Shown here piece by piece: positions 51,709 through 60,413 of a DNA stretch of 64,000 nucleotides. This DNA comes from Marinimicrococcus sp033875255. GTDB taxonomy: Bacteria; Pseudomonadota; Alphaproteobacteria; Geminicoccales; Geminicoccaceae. Location of the stretch: NCBI GenBank assembly GCA_033875255.1, contig JAWZSN010000027.1, positions 5,767 to 69,766 on the forward strand. The letters run 5' to 3'. Numbering within the stretch: position 1 is the first letter of the stretch; the number at the start of each line of letters is the position of its first letter. The notes below the pieces were generated by a model, which was not told where the DNA came from, ran no database searches, and saw only the letters and a list, made by a program, of their open reading frames with translations. Both the position numbers and the translations under genes were made by a program.

Positions 51709-52682
51709 TGCGGGTCTGCGTCTATGGTGCAGGGGCGATCGGCGGGCTTCTCGGCGCGCGGCTGGCGCGAGGCGGCGTCGACGTCTCGCTTGTCGCGCGC
51801 GGCCCGCATCTGGCGGCGATCCGCGAGAAGGGCCTGAGCCTCGAGAGCGGCGCCGAGCGCTTCACGGTCCACCCGCAGGCGGCCGAGGACCCGGCCTCCT
51901 TCGGCCCGCAGGACTATGTGATCGTGGCCTTGAAGGCGCATCAGGTGCCGGGCATCGTCGAGCGGCTGCAGCCGCTGCTGGGCCCGGAGACGGCGGTGGT
52001 GTTCGCCGTCAACGGCGTGCCCTGGTGGTATTTTCACGGGATCGGCGGCGCGCTGGAGGGGCGGCGTCTGGCCAGCGTCGATCCGGGCGACGTGCAGTGG
52101 AACGGCATCGGCCCGGAGCGCGCCATCGGCTGCGTCGTCTATCCGGCCGCCGAGGTGGCGGAGCCGGGTCTCGTCCGGCTCGTCGACGGCGACCGCTTCA
52201 GTCTGGGCGAGCCCTCTGGGGAGCGGACGGAGCGGGTGACGCGGCTGGCCGAGGCCCTCGTCGCGGCCGGCTTCAAGGCGCCGGTGCGGCCGCGCCTGCG
52301 CGACGAGATCTGGGTCAAGCTCTGGGGCAATCTTTCGTTCAACCCGATCAGCGCCCTGACCTCTGCCACCTTGGAGCAGATCTGTGCGGACGCGGGCACC
52401 CGTGCCGTGGCCCGTGCCATGATGCTGGAGGCCCGCGAGATCGGGCTGAAGCTGGGCGTGCGCTTTGCCGTCGACGTCGACCGGCGGATCGAGGGTGCTG
52501 CCGCGGTCGGCGCCCACAAGACCAGCATGCTGCAGGATCTCGAGCGCGGCCGGGCTCTCGAGACCGACGCGCTGGTGACGGCGGTCCAGGAGATGGGCCG
52601 GCTGGTCGAGCTGCCCACGCCGTCGATCGACCTGGTGGCGGCTCTGCTGCGCCTTCGCGCCCGCACCGCCGGCTGCGCCTGA
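51705..52682 (+). CDS. Ketopantoate reductase family protein
   Basis: A 325-residue NAD(P)-dependent 2-oxoacid reductase. 'MRVCVYGAGAIGGLLGARLA' is the Rossmann start, 'DYVIVALKAHQVPGIVERL' and 'VFAVNGVPWWYFHG' (NGxP) are family blocks, and the lysine/asparagine catalytic region is 'DEIWVKLWGNLSFNPISALT'. The NGVPWWYF type differs from true PanE and is common in catabolic operons. It is coupled with an acyl-CoA synthetase, so a carboxylic acid pathway is likelier than pantothenate synthesis. Confidence 0.88.
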   Translation: MMRVCVYGAGAIGGLLGARLARGGVDVSLVARGPHLAAIREKGLSLESGAERFTVHPQAAEDPASFGPQDYVIVALKAHQVPGIVERLQPLLGPETAVVFAVNGVPWWYFHGIGGALEGRRLASVDPGDVQWNGIGPERAIGCVVYPAAEVAEPGLVRLVDGDRFSLGEPSGERTERVTRLAEALVAAGFKAPVRPRLRDEIWVKLWGNLSFNPISALTSATLEQICADAGTRAVARAMMLEAREIGLKLGVRFAVDVDRRIEGAAAVGAHKTSMLQDLERGRALETDALVTAVQEMGRLVELPTPSIDLVAALLRLRARTAGCA

Positions 52683-52700
52683 AGCGGATCGCTGCCTCGA

Positions 52701-52716
52701 TGTGACACAGGTCACA
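52701..52716. promoter_or_regulatory. Perfect CRP-type dyad TGTGA-N6-TCACA
   Basis: TGTGACACAGGTCACA matches the classic CRP consensus exactly. It lies 19 bp after the ketopantoate reductase-like gene, about 60 bp before an intrinsic terminator, and 257 bp before the next gene. It could be fortuitous. Confidence 0.45.
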
Positions 52717-52776
52717 GCACCGGCACGCGTTTCGGCGCTCCATGGGAGCGTGCCTTCCTGACAGCCGAATGGCCTT

Positions 52777-52804
52777 GGCCGGGCCCCGTGCCCGGCCTTT
52801 TCTT
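52777..52804 (+). terminator. Intrinsic terminator
   Basis: An 8-bp GC stem (52777-52784 with 52790-52797), a 5-base loop and TTTTCTT. It ends the synthetase-reductase operon, or a very short transcript starting near the CRP-type site. Confidence 0.85.
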
Positions 52805-52972
52805 GACGCACCGCCGTTTCCTCCTGCCGCCGTCCCGGCAGGACAGCCCCGCGCCCGCCGTGGCTCTGCGGCCGGCGTGGCCGTGCTATGGCTGGACCGG
52901 GTCGGGGCTAGACGGGCAGGGGGCAGGGTGGCGGGTTGGAAGGCGGGCGCCGTCGCGCAGGCGTGGCGGGTG

Positions 52973-53893
52973 ATGTGCGACAGGGCGGGCTCCAGAGCCG
53001 GTGCCCTCCATCCCGCCATACGCGGTGTCGGCTGGATGATGCTGGCGGCCTTCGGCTCCTCGGCGATGAACGGCATCATCCGTGTGCTCTCGGCCGACCT
53101 GCACGCCTTCGAGATCGCCTTCTTCCGCAATCTCTTCGCCCTGATCGTGCTGCTGCCGCTGATCTGGCGCGCCGGCGCGGCGAGCCTGCGCACCACACGG
53201 CCGGGGCTGCATGTGCTGCGCGGTGTTCTCAATGCGGTCTCGATGCTGAGCTTCTTTTATGCCGTCACCGTCACGCCGCTGGCCACGGTCGCCGCCTTGA
53301 ACTTCACGGCCCCCCTGTTCGCCTCGGTGCTGGCAGCCCTGCTGCTGCGCGAGATGGTGGGCCTTCGGCGCATCTTGGGGATCCTCGTGGGGTTCTCCGG
53401 CGCCCTCATCATCCTGCGGCCGGGCATCGCTGCGCCCAGCCTGGGCGAGCTCTTGGTGCTGCTCTCCTCGGCGGCCTGGGCCGCCGCCCTGATCGACATC
53501 AAGATCCTCGCCCGCACCGACACGCCGCTCACCATCACCGTCTATGCCGCCTTCTTCTTGACGCCCATCTGCCTCGTGGCGGCCATCCCGTTCTGGACCT
53601 GGCCGGATCTCGCCGGTCTCGGGCTGCTGGCGCTGTGCGGGATCCTCGGCAACATCTCGCAGATCTCCATCGCCAAGGCCTTCAGCGCCGCCGAGACCAC
53701 CCAGGTCCTGCCCGGCGACTTCACCAAGCTGCTGTGGGCCGCGCTCATCGGCTACGTGTTCTTCGCCGAGCTGCCGGACGTCTGGACCTTCCTCGGTGGG
53801 ACGCTGATCTTCGCCAGCGTCCTCTATGTGGCCTACCGCGAGGCGCAAGCGCGCCCCGCTTGCGCGAAGGCCAGCCCGTCAGCCGGCGCCTGA
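52973..53893 (+). CDS. DMT superfamily transporter (two EamA domains)
   Basis: A 306-residue protein with ten predicted membrane helices in two EamA halves. The first half contains 'SSAMNGIIRVLSADLHAFEI', 'FFRNLFALIVLLPLIW' and 'ALNFTAPLFASVLAALLLRE'; the second 'SLGELLVLLSSAAWAAALID' and 'ISIAKAFSAAETTQVLPGDF'. It probably exports or imports a small metabolite. The start ATG is at 52973 (a GTG lies one codon upstream). Its end overlaps znuA by 15 bp, tail to tail. Confidence 0.87.
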   Translation: MCDRAGSRAGALHPAIRGVGWMMLAAFGSSAMNGIIRVLSADLHAFEIAFFRNLFALIVLLPLIWRAGAASLRTTRPGLHVLRGVLNAVSMLSFFYAVTVTPLATVAALNFTAPLFASVLAALLLREMVGLRRILGILVGFSGALIILRPGIAAPSLGELLVLLSSAAWAAALIDIKILARTDTPLTITVYAAFFLTPICLVAAIPFWTWPDLAGLGLLALCGILGNISQISIAKAFSAAETTQVLPGDFTKLLWAALIGYVFFAELPDVWTFLGGTLIFASVLYVAYREAQARPACAKASPSAGA

Positions 53894-54979
53894 GAGGCAG
53901 CGCACCAGCTCGGCGGCGTTGCGGCGCATCAGCTCCTCGTAGGCGTCCCCGCCCGGCGCCACGGTGGCGGTGCCCAGCGGGTCGAGCTCGCCCGTGCCTG
54001 CACCGGTCCCCTCGACCACCGTCTGCACCAGGCGGCTCGGCGTCTGCGGCTCGGCGAAGACGCATACCGCATTGCGCTCCTCGATGGCGGCGCGCAGCTC
54101 CATCAGCCGCCGCGCGCCGGGCGGGCGGTCCGGGGAGACGGTGATGGAGCCTGCCGCGGCCAGCCCGAAAGCGTGCTCGAGATAGCCGAACGCGTCGTGG
54201 AAGACGATGAACGGGCGCTCGCGCGCCGGCTCGAGGGTGGCCCGCAGCTCTTCCTCGAGGGCGATCAGGCGCGCATCGAGTGCTGCCGCGTTCGTGCCGT
54301 ACAGATCGGCGCGCGCCGGATCCGCCGCGATCAGCGCCGCCGCCATCGCCGCCGCCATGGCGCGGGCGTTGTGCGGCGCCAGCCAGACATGCCCGTCGAC
54401 ATTCTCCCCATCGTGGTCGCCATGATGCCCGGCATGGGCGTGATCGTCGTGGTCGCCGTGCTGCCCGGCATGGGCGTGGTCGTCGTGGTCGCCGTGCTGC
54501 CCGGCATGGGCGTGGTCGTCGTGGTCGTCGTGCTCCCCGGCGTGGGCATGGTCGCCGTGCCGGCCGGCATCAGCATGGTCGGCGTGGTCATGCGGCGCCC
54601 ACAGGCCGCCCTCGCGGGTCGCCAGCAGCTCCATCCCTGGCGCCCGGGTCAACGCCAGCACCCGCGCCTTCCCCGGCAGGCTCGCCAGCGGCCGTATCAG
54701 GAACGTCTCGAGCGGCTCGCCGATCCAGAACACGAGATCCGCCCTCTCCAGCGCCGCGGCCTCGGAGGGGCGAAGCTGGTAGCCATGCGGCGAGCTGCCG
54801 GGGCGCACCAGCAGCACCGGCTCGCCGGCGCCTTCCATGAGCCGGGTGGCCAGCCCATGAACCGGCTGGATGCTCGCTACCACGCGGGGCGGGGCGGCTG
54901 GACGCTCTGCCGCCCCGGCGGGCGCGGCGAGCATCGCCCAGCACCCCAGCAGGACGGCTCTCGACACGGTACGAACCAC
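53879..54979 (-). CDS. znuA: Zinc ABC transporter substrate-binding protein with expanded His-rich loop
   Basis: A 366-residue periplasmic zinc receptor with signal peptide ('LLGCWAMLAAPAGAAE'). Zinc-site blocks are 'VVASIQPVHGLATRLMEGAG', 'GSSPHGYQLRPSEAAAL' and 'PFIVFHDAFGYLEHAFGLAA'. Between about residues 130 and 192 is an unusually long His/Asp-rich loop made of 12-residue repeats like HAGQHGDHDDHA. 'DGHVWLAPHNARAMA' follows. The start is GTG at 54979 with GAGGAGAGA. It is divergent from znuC with only 39 bp between, where the shared promoter must lie. Other family members bind manganese, but the His loop and the Zur partner favour zinc. Confidence 0.92.
   Translation of the reverse strand: MVRTVSRAVLLGCWAMLAAPAGAAERPAAPPRVVASIQPVHGLATRLMEGAGEPVLLVRPGSSPHGYQLRPSEAAALERADLVFWIGEPLETFLIRPLASLPGKARVLALTRAPGMELLATREGGLWAPHDHADHADAGRHGDHAHAGEHDDHDDHAHAGQHGDHDDHAHAGQHGDHDDHAHAGHHGDHDGENVDGHVWLAPHNARAMAAAMAAALIAADPARADLYGTNAAALDARLIALEEELRATLEPARERPFIVFHDAFGYLEHAFGLAAAGSITVSPDRPPGARRLMELRAAIEERNAVCVFAEPQTPSRLVQTVVEGTGAGTGELDPLGTATVAPGGDAYEELMRRNAAELVRCLSGAG
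54415..54560. repeat. 36-bp minisatellite inside znuA
   Basis: About four tandem 36-bp units (12 codons each) of GTGGTCGCCGTGCTGCCC plus GGCATGGGCGTGGTCGTC, the edges more diverged. Being a multiple of three, copy changes alter only the length of the His-rich metal loop. Confidence 0.85.
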
Positions 54980-55018
54980 TGGATCTCTCTCCTCGGGACC
55001 TGCTATGAAGGACGGGTG

Positions 55019-55858
55019 ATGCGACGTTATAAACTAACAAACCCACCGATCGGCAAGCACGAACTGGGCTACCCGGTCGATCCCGTGCTGGTCAGTGGCC
55101 GCGGCCTCGTGCTGCGGCGCGGCGGCCGCGACGTGCTCGACCGGGTCGATGTCGAGGTGCGCGCCGGCGAGATCGTCACGCTGATCGGCCCGAACGGCGC
55201 CGGCAAGACGTCGCTGGTGCGGCTGCTGCTGGGCCTGCTGCGCCCCGATGGCGGCGAGGTGCGCCGGCGCCCCGACCTGAGGATCGGCTACACGCCGCAG
55301 AGCCTCCATCTCGAGCCCAGCCTGCCGCTCACCGTGCGCCGTTTCCTGACGCTGGCGATGGCGGCCGACCGGCAGCATCTCCTGGCGCTGCTCGCCCGGG
55401 TGGGGCTCGACGACGTCCTCGACCGGCCCATGCGGGGCCTCTCGGGCGGCGAGCTGCACCGCGTCATGCTGGCCCGCGCGCTGCTTCGCGAGCCCGACCT
55501 CCTGGTGCTCGACGAGCCTCTCTCGGGTGTCGACATCAACGGCCAGGCCGAGCTCTACGCGCTGATCGGCAAGATCCGCGAGGAGACCGGCGCCGGGGTC
55601 CTGATCATCAGCCACGATCTCCATCTGGTCATGGCCCGCACCGATCGCGTGCTCTGCCTCGACGGCCACATCTGCTGCGCCGGCCGGCCGCTCGAGGTCG
55701 CCCGCGATCCGGTCTTCCAGCGCCTCTTCGGCCAGCGCCTGGCGGACGTGGTGGCCCTCTACCGGCACGGCGAGGACCCGCATCATCACGACGGGCACCA
55801 CCATCACGCCGCCATCGAGGCCGGGGAGCCGCAGGAATGCTCGACGACTTCCTCTTGA
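55019..55858 (+). CDS. znuC: Zinc ABC transporter ATP-binding protein
   Basis: A 279-residue ATPase. Walker A 'LIGPNGAGKTSLVRLLL', the signature 'LSGGELHRVMLARALL', Walker B 'LLVLDEPLSGVD' and the switch 'LIISHDLHLVMA' are intact. The tail is His-rich ('DPHHHDGHHHHAAIEAGEP'). The ATG at 55019 has AAGGA, but a Zur-like operator covers codons 3-7, so transcription may start later and a GTG at 55085 may be used instead. It overlaps znuB by 22 bp. Confidence 0.92.
   Translation: MRRYKLTNPPIGKHELGYPVDPVLVSGRGLVLRRGGRDVLDRVDVEVRAGEIVTLIGPNGAGKTSLVRLLLGLLRPDGGEVRRRPDLRIGYTPQSLHLEPSLPLTVRRFLTLAMAADRQHLLALLARVGLDDVLDRPMRGLSGGELHRVMLARALLREPDLLVLDEPLSGVDINGQAELYALIGKIREETGAGVLIISHDLHLVMARTDRVLCLDGHICCAGRPLEVARDPVFQRLFGQRLADVVALYRHGEDPHHHDGHHHHAAIEAGEPQECSTTSS
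55026..55038. promoter_or_regulatory. Candidate Zur box
   Basis: GTTATAAACTAAC, a GTTA-N5-TAAC dyad in an otherwise GC-rich stretch. It resembles alphaproteobacterial Zur operators (GTTATAnnATAAC type, one mismatch). It lies 47 bp upstream of the znuA start and at the beginning of znuC, in the right place to repress both. A zur gene is the last gene of this operon. Confidence 0.6.
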
Positions 55859-56628
55859 GGGCGCTCTTGGCCGGCCTCTGCCTGGCGCTGGCCGCAGGGC
55901 CGCTCGGCGCCTTCGTGGTCTGGCGGCGCATGGCCTATCTGGGCGAGACGCTGGCCAATGCCGGCCTTTTGGGCGTGGCACTGGGCCTCTTCTTGCATCT
56001 GCCCATGACACTCACCATTCCGGCCTTCACGGTCCTTCTCGCCATGCTGCTGCTGCTCGTCGAGCGGCGCGGGCTGCTGCCGCTCGACACGGTGCTGGGT
56101 ATTCTCGCCCACGGCTCCCTCGCGCTGGGCCTCGTGATTCTCGCCTTCATGGAGCAGGTCCGGATCGACCTCATGAGCTACCTCTTCGGCGACGTGCTGG
56201 CGATCTCCCGTGCCGACCTGCTGCTGGCTGCCGGCACCACCGCTCTGGTCGCCGTGGTCACCGGCCTCTTTTGGCGGCCGCTGCTCTCCATGACGGTGCA
56301 TGCCGACCTTGCCGCGGTGGAGGGGGTCCGGGTCGAGCGGATGCGTCTCGTGCTCACGCTCCTGTTGGCGCTGGTGATCGCGGTCGGCATGCGGCTCGTC
56401 GGAATCCTTTTGGTGGTCTCGCTGCTGGTAATCCCGGCCGGCGCCGCCCGCCGCCTCGCCCGCACACCGGAAGCCATGGCCGCCATGGCGGCGGCGATCG
56501 GCTGCGCGGCGATCGCGGCGGGGCTCGCGGGCTCGGTTCTCTGGGACCTGCCGGCCGGTCCGGCAGTGGTGGTGGCGGCGGCAGGCCTCTTTGCCGCAAC
56601 GCTGGCCCTGGCGCCCCGCGCGCGATGA
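55837..56628 (+). CDS. znuB: Zinc ABC transporter permease
   Basis: A 263-residue ABC-3 family permease with about eight membrane helices. Blocks are 'AAGPLGAFVVWRRMAYLGET' (start), 'LMSYLFGDVLAISRADLLLA' and 'MRLVGILLVVSLLVIPAGAA'. It overlaps znuC by 22 bp and is followed 43 bp later by zur. Confidence 0.93.
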   Translation: MLDDFLLRALLAGLCLALAAGPLGAFVVWRRMAYLGETLANAGLLGVALGLFLHLPMTLTIPAFTVLLAMLLLLVERRGLLPLDTVLGILAHGSLALGLVILAFMEQVRIDLMSYLFGDVLAISRADLLLAAGTTALVAVVTGLFWRPLLSMTVHADLAAVEGVRVERMRLVLTLLLALVIAVGMRLVGILLVVSLLVIPAGAARRLARTPEAMAAMAAAIGCAAIAAGLAGSVLWDLPAGPAVVVAAAGLFAATLALAPRAR

Positions 56629-56671
56629 GAAGCGGGTCCGCCCCGGCCGCTCGGCCTAGCGTGGAGGGCGC

Positions 56672-57193
56672 ATGAGCAGAGCAATGCGCAACGATAGCGA
56701 CCCCTTTCCCGTCTGCGGGCACGATCACCAGCGCTGCGTCCAGGCGGCGCTGCAGCGCGCCGAGACGCTCTGCGCGCGCCGCGGCGTGCGGCTCACCGAG
56801 CTGCGCCAACGCGTGCTCGAGCTGGTGTGGCAAAGCCACGCCCCGGCTGGCGCCTATCAGATCATGGAGATGCTGGCGGGCGAGCGAGGACGGGTCGCCC
56901 CGCCCACGGTCTACCGGGCGCTGGACTTCCTGGCCGAGCAGGGGTTGGTCCACCGGCTCGACAGCCTGAGCGCCTTCGTCGGCTGTGCCGCCCCCGGCGC
57001 CCCGCACAAGGCCTGCTTTCTCATCTGCACGAGCTGTCGCAACGCGGTGGAGATCCATGACGCCGAGATCGACGCGGCACTCGCAAGCTGCGCCGCTTCC
57101 AGGGGGTTTTCCATCGAGAACGAGACGGTAGAGCTGGCCGGCACCTGCGCCCGTTGCCAGCAAAGCGACGCCGATGCCCAGGCCCACCCCTGA
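56672..57193 (+). CDS. zur: Fur-family zinc uptake regulator Zur
   Basis: A 173-residue repressor. The winged helix (about residues 20-95) includes 'RLTELRQRVLELVWQSHAPA' and 'RVAPPTVYRALDFLAEQGLV'. The metal and dimer domain has 'GAPHKACFLICTSCRNAVEI' (CxxC) and ends 'LAGTCARCQQSDADAQAHP' with the second CxxC pair. The start may be ATG 56672 or 56684. It is the last gene of znuCB-zur. Downstream its 3' end appears many times in degenerate form. Confidence 0.92.
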   Translation: MSRAMRNDSDPFPVCGHDHQRCVQAALQRAETLCARRGVRLTELRQRVLELVWQSHAPAGAYQIMEMLAGERGRVAPPTVYRALDFLAEQGLVHRLDSLSAFVGCAAPGAPHKACFLICTSCRNAVEIHDAEIDAALASCAASRGFSIENETVELAGTCARCQQSDADAQAHP

Positions 57194-59397
57194 CAGCTCC
57201 CCGGCTTTCCATGCCGCCGCGGCCTCCCGCAGCAGGGGCTCGCAACCGCCATGGCGCGCGGCGGCGGCCGTTGCGGCACGGGCCATGCCGTCTCGCGCCC
57301 GACGCCGATCCCGAACCCGACGGCCGGGCAGGTGGACCAGGCCGCGCACTGCCACGGAAGCGGCGCCGATGCCGGTAGTCGAGCCCGGCCGCCACACCGC
57401 CTCGCGCGACCCGCTCTCCGGGAGCCGGCCAATGCCGTCGCCGCCATGGCGCGCGGCGCTTGCCGTTGCATCACCGGCCATGGCGTCTCGCGCCCGACGC
57501 CGATCCTTCTCACCGCCCGCGCTACCGGCGCACCTGCTCCGGCAGCGGGCGATGGCCGGGAATGGTCTTTCGCCCGGCATGTCGGCGCGATCAGCGCAAG
57601 GCGCGCCGGTCACCGGGTTTTCGCCGTCGAGAACGCGACGGCCGGGCAGGTGGACCAGGCCGCGCACTGCCACGGAAGCGGCGCCGATGCCGGTAGTCGT
57701 GCCCGGCCGCCACACCGCCTCGCGCGGCCCGCTCTCCGGGACCGGGGCAATATCGCCGCGGCCATGGCGCGCGGCGCTTGCCGTTGCATCACCGGCCATG
57801 GCGTCTCGCGCCCGACGCCGATCCTTCTCACCGCCCGCGCTACCGGCGCACCTGCTCCGGCAGCGGGCGATGGCCGGGAATGGTCTTGCGCCCGGCATGT
57901 CGGCGCGATCAGCGCAAGGCGCGCCGGTTACCGGGCTTTCGCCGTCGAGAACGCGACGGCGGGACAGGTGGACCAGGCCGCGCACTGCCACGGAAGCGGC
58001 GCCGATGCCGGTAGCCGTGCCCGGCCGCCACACCGCCTCGCGCGGCCCGCTCTCCGGGACCCGGGCAACGCGGCCCCCGTTAGGGCGCGCGGCCGCGGCC
58101 GTTGCATCACGGGCCATGCCGTCTCGCGCCCGACGCCGATCCCTGTCATCGTCCGCACAATCCGCGCGCCTGCTCCGGCAGCGGGCGATGGCGGGGCAAC
58201 GCTTCTTGGCCTGCGCGCCGAACAGGCCGGCAGGAGCCGCCGCTGCCAAGGCGGCGACGCCGATGGCCGCATCCGGCCTTGGCCGCTCTTCGGTCGTGCG
58301 CGACACGATATCCTGCAATTGTGCAACGCAGTCGCGGCCATGGTCCACACGGTCCGCCCGCCTGCTCCGGCAGGCGGCAGTTGCCGGGCGGAGGTCTCCG
58401 TCCCGGAGGTCGACGCGGCACTCGCATGCCGGGGCGATGTCGGCTTTACCACCGGCAAGCGGGCGGTTGCTTCCGCCGACACCTGCGCACGTCCTTGGAA
58501 ATGCGACGCGGCGGGCAAGCAGTGCGGCCGACTGCCTCCCGGCCATCCATGCCACGGCGGTCGTCAATCGCGACGTCATCGCGCTGCCGGCGCCTTCTCC
58601 GGCAGGCTCGCTTCGCGCACGGGCGTGGCTGCGCACCGCGGGACGCGCGCGCTCGTCGGCGTCGGGGCTTTCCGTCGGCAGAGCGTGGCCGGCAGTGAGG
58701 GCGGGCAGGCAGTCTTGGGGTTGGCTGCCGGCAGGTTGCGAGCAGGCTGCGCCACCAGCGGGGATCCTGCGATCGACAAGGAGGCGCACGAGGTCGATGC
58801 AAGGGGCCACCCGCGACGGCGTTTCGGCCTTCCACGCGCCTGCGATGCTCCATCGCCGCGCCCGGCTGTCGCCGGGATGGCGCATGGCGGCTGCCGTTCG
58901 GGCGGCCGGGGCGGCGTCGTCCGGTGGCTTGCCGTGGCCCCCGGCGCCGGCAGGAGAGGGCAACCCGGCGTCGGCGCCGCGCCGGAGCCGGGCGCGTGCC
59001 GCAACCTCATGCCTGCTCCCGCGCTCTCCCGCGGCCGGAGCATCGGCTGGCCGCCGTTCCACGCCGACCTCGCCGGGCCGGCGCCGCTCGCGCGCCCGGT
59101 CGCCGCGAAGGTCCTTCATTGCCGGGGACCTGTCGCGCGGGCGGGCCTTTCCGCTCGCCGGCGGGCCCGCCGGACAGCCCCGGGCGGGCATGATTTTTCC
59201 GCCATCACCGCGCCGTTGCGGCTCATGATGCCGCGCCCATGCCGCACGCTATCGGCCTGTCCCGCTCCATCCGGCAGACTGCGCCGCGCGCTGCCCCCGC
59301 CGGCGCCAATCATCGCACGCCGGGCGTTCCGAATCTGCGCGACGGCAAGCGGGTCGACCGCCACCCAAGCAACAACGCTACACCGGAGCCTCGCCTC
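57194..59397. repeat. Degenerate tandem repeat array derived from the zur 3' end
   Basis: 2.2 kb without a recognisable gene. Two complete 318-bp units (57446-57763, 57764-58081) are nearly identical, with a third beginning at 58082 and a shortened unit (57251-57445, 195 bp, lacking 123 bp) before them. In the zur reading frame each unit contains 'FAVENATAGQVDQAAHC', comparable to 'FSIENETVELAGTCARC' of Zur. A further copy at about 58391-58500 reads 'VDAALACRGDVGFTTGKRAV' and 'TCARP', comparable to 'IDAALASCAASRGF...TCARC'. All period differences are multiples of three, so several frames stay open for 600-900 codons, but none looks like a real protein. Confidence 0.7.
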
Positions 59398-59970
59398 ATG
59401 AGCCGCCGCCTCATCCTCGGCATCACCGGCGCCTCGGGCGTGGTCTACGGCATCCGCACCCTGGAGCTGCTGCGCGGCACCGGGATCGAGACCCACCTCG
59501 TCCTCACCCGCTCGGCCGCGCTCACCATAGGCTACGAAACGGAGCGCCGGATCGACGAGGTGAGGGCGCTGGCCGATCATGTCCATCCGCTCGCCGACGT
59601 CGGCGCCTCGATCGCCTCGGGCTCGTTCCGCACGGCGGGGATGTTGATCGCCCCCTGCTCGATGCGCACCCTTGCCGCCATCGCCACCGGCAACACCGAC
59701 AATCTCCTCACCCGCGCCGCCGACGTGGTCCTCAAGGAGCGCCGCCGGCTCGTGCTGCTGGTGCGCGAGACGCCGCTCCATCTGGGCCATTTGCGCAACA
59801 TGACGGCCGTCACCGAGATGGGCGCCATCGTCGCCCCCCCGGTTCCCGCCTTCTATGCGAAGCCCGGGAGCCTCGAGGAGATGGTCGATCACACGATCGG
59901 CCGGGTCCTCGACCTCTTCGACATCGACACTGGCACCGTGACCCGCTGGCGCGAGGACGAACACCGCTGA
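59398..59970 (+). CDS. ubiX: Flavin prenyltransferase UbiX
   Basis: A 190-residue enzyme that makes prenylated FMN for UbiD-type decarboxylases in ubiquinone synthesis. It opens 'MSRRLILGITGASGVVYGIR' (FMN site). 'SFRTAGMLIAPCSMRTLAAI' and 'VVLKERRRLVLLVRETPLHL' are the UbiX signatures. The start ATG at 59398 fits the family; open codons upstream lack similarity. No ubiD is in the window. Confidence 0.93.
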   Translation: MSRRLILGITGASGVVYGIRTLELLRGTGIETHLVLTRSAALTIGYETERRIDEVRALADHVHPLADVGASIASGSFRTAGMLIAPCSMRTLAAIATGNTDNLLTRAADVVLKERRRLVLLVRETPLHLGHLRNMTAVTEMGAIVAPPVPAFYAKPGSLEEMVDHTIGRVLDLFDIDTGTVTRWREDEHR

Positions 59971-60413
59971 AGCGGCGCCCGCGGCGGGAGGTGCCCGGGC
60001 CTGCCCGAGCTCGACGCCGAAGGCGGTTTGTCGAGGGCGTGACGGACGGTGCGATCCGTGGCCCCGGAGCAGGGCGGCAACGCTGCGCGTGACGTTCTCG
60101 TTTCTCCGGCCGGTTGGCGGAGGTGGCTGGATGGCCACGCGCAGCGCCGGGCACGGCCCGGCTGCGAGGAGGCCGGACCGGCGCTTCGGGCCGGTAGCTG
60201 CCCGGCAGGCGCGAAGGGGCTGCAGGAATGGCATGGGAGGCTCCGGCATTGTTCCGGCGCGACGCTGCTGCGGTGCCGGCCAGCCCACTCTGCCAGCGCT
60301 TCCTTGCCAAACCGTGAACGGGAACCACGCTGCCCCGGCAGTCCTTCTCCATGCGGGCGCCGCAACGCCGCCTTGCGGCGCGCCCCGCCTGCCTGCCAAA
60401 GGGGAGTGGTGCC
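59971..60413. other. Intergenic region, nothing recognised
   Basis: 440 bp between ubiX and the MBL-rhodanese gene. No protein-like frame and no clear promoter. Ends with a GGGGAG ribosome binding site. Confidence 0.5.

Noticed and set aside
56354..59191. Open frames of 680-945 codons over the repeat array on both strands
   Set aside because: They are rich in Arg, Pro and Ala, lack any domain, and stay open because repeat units are multiples of three. No single frame shows clear coding character.
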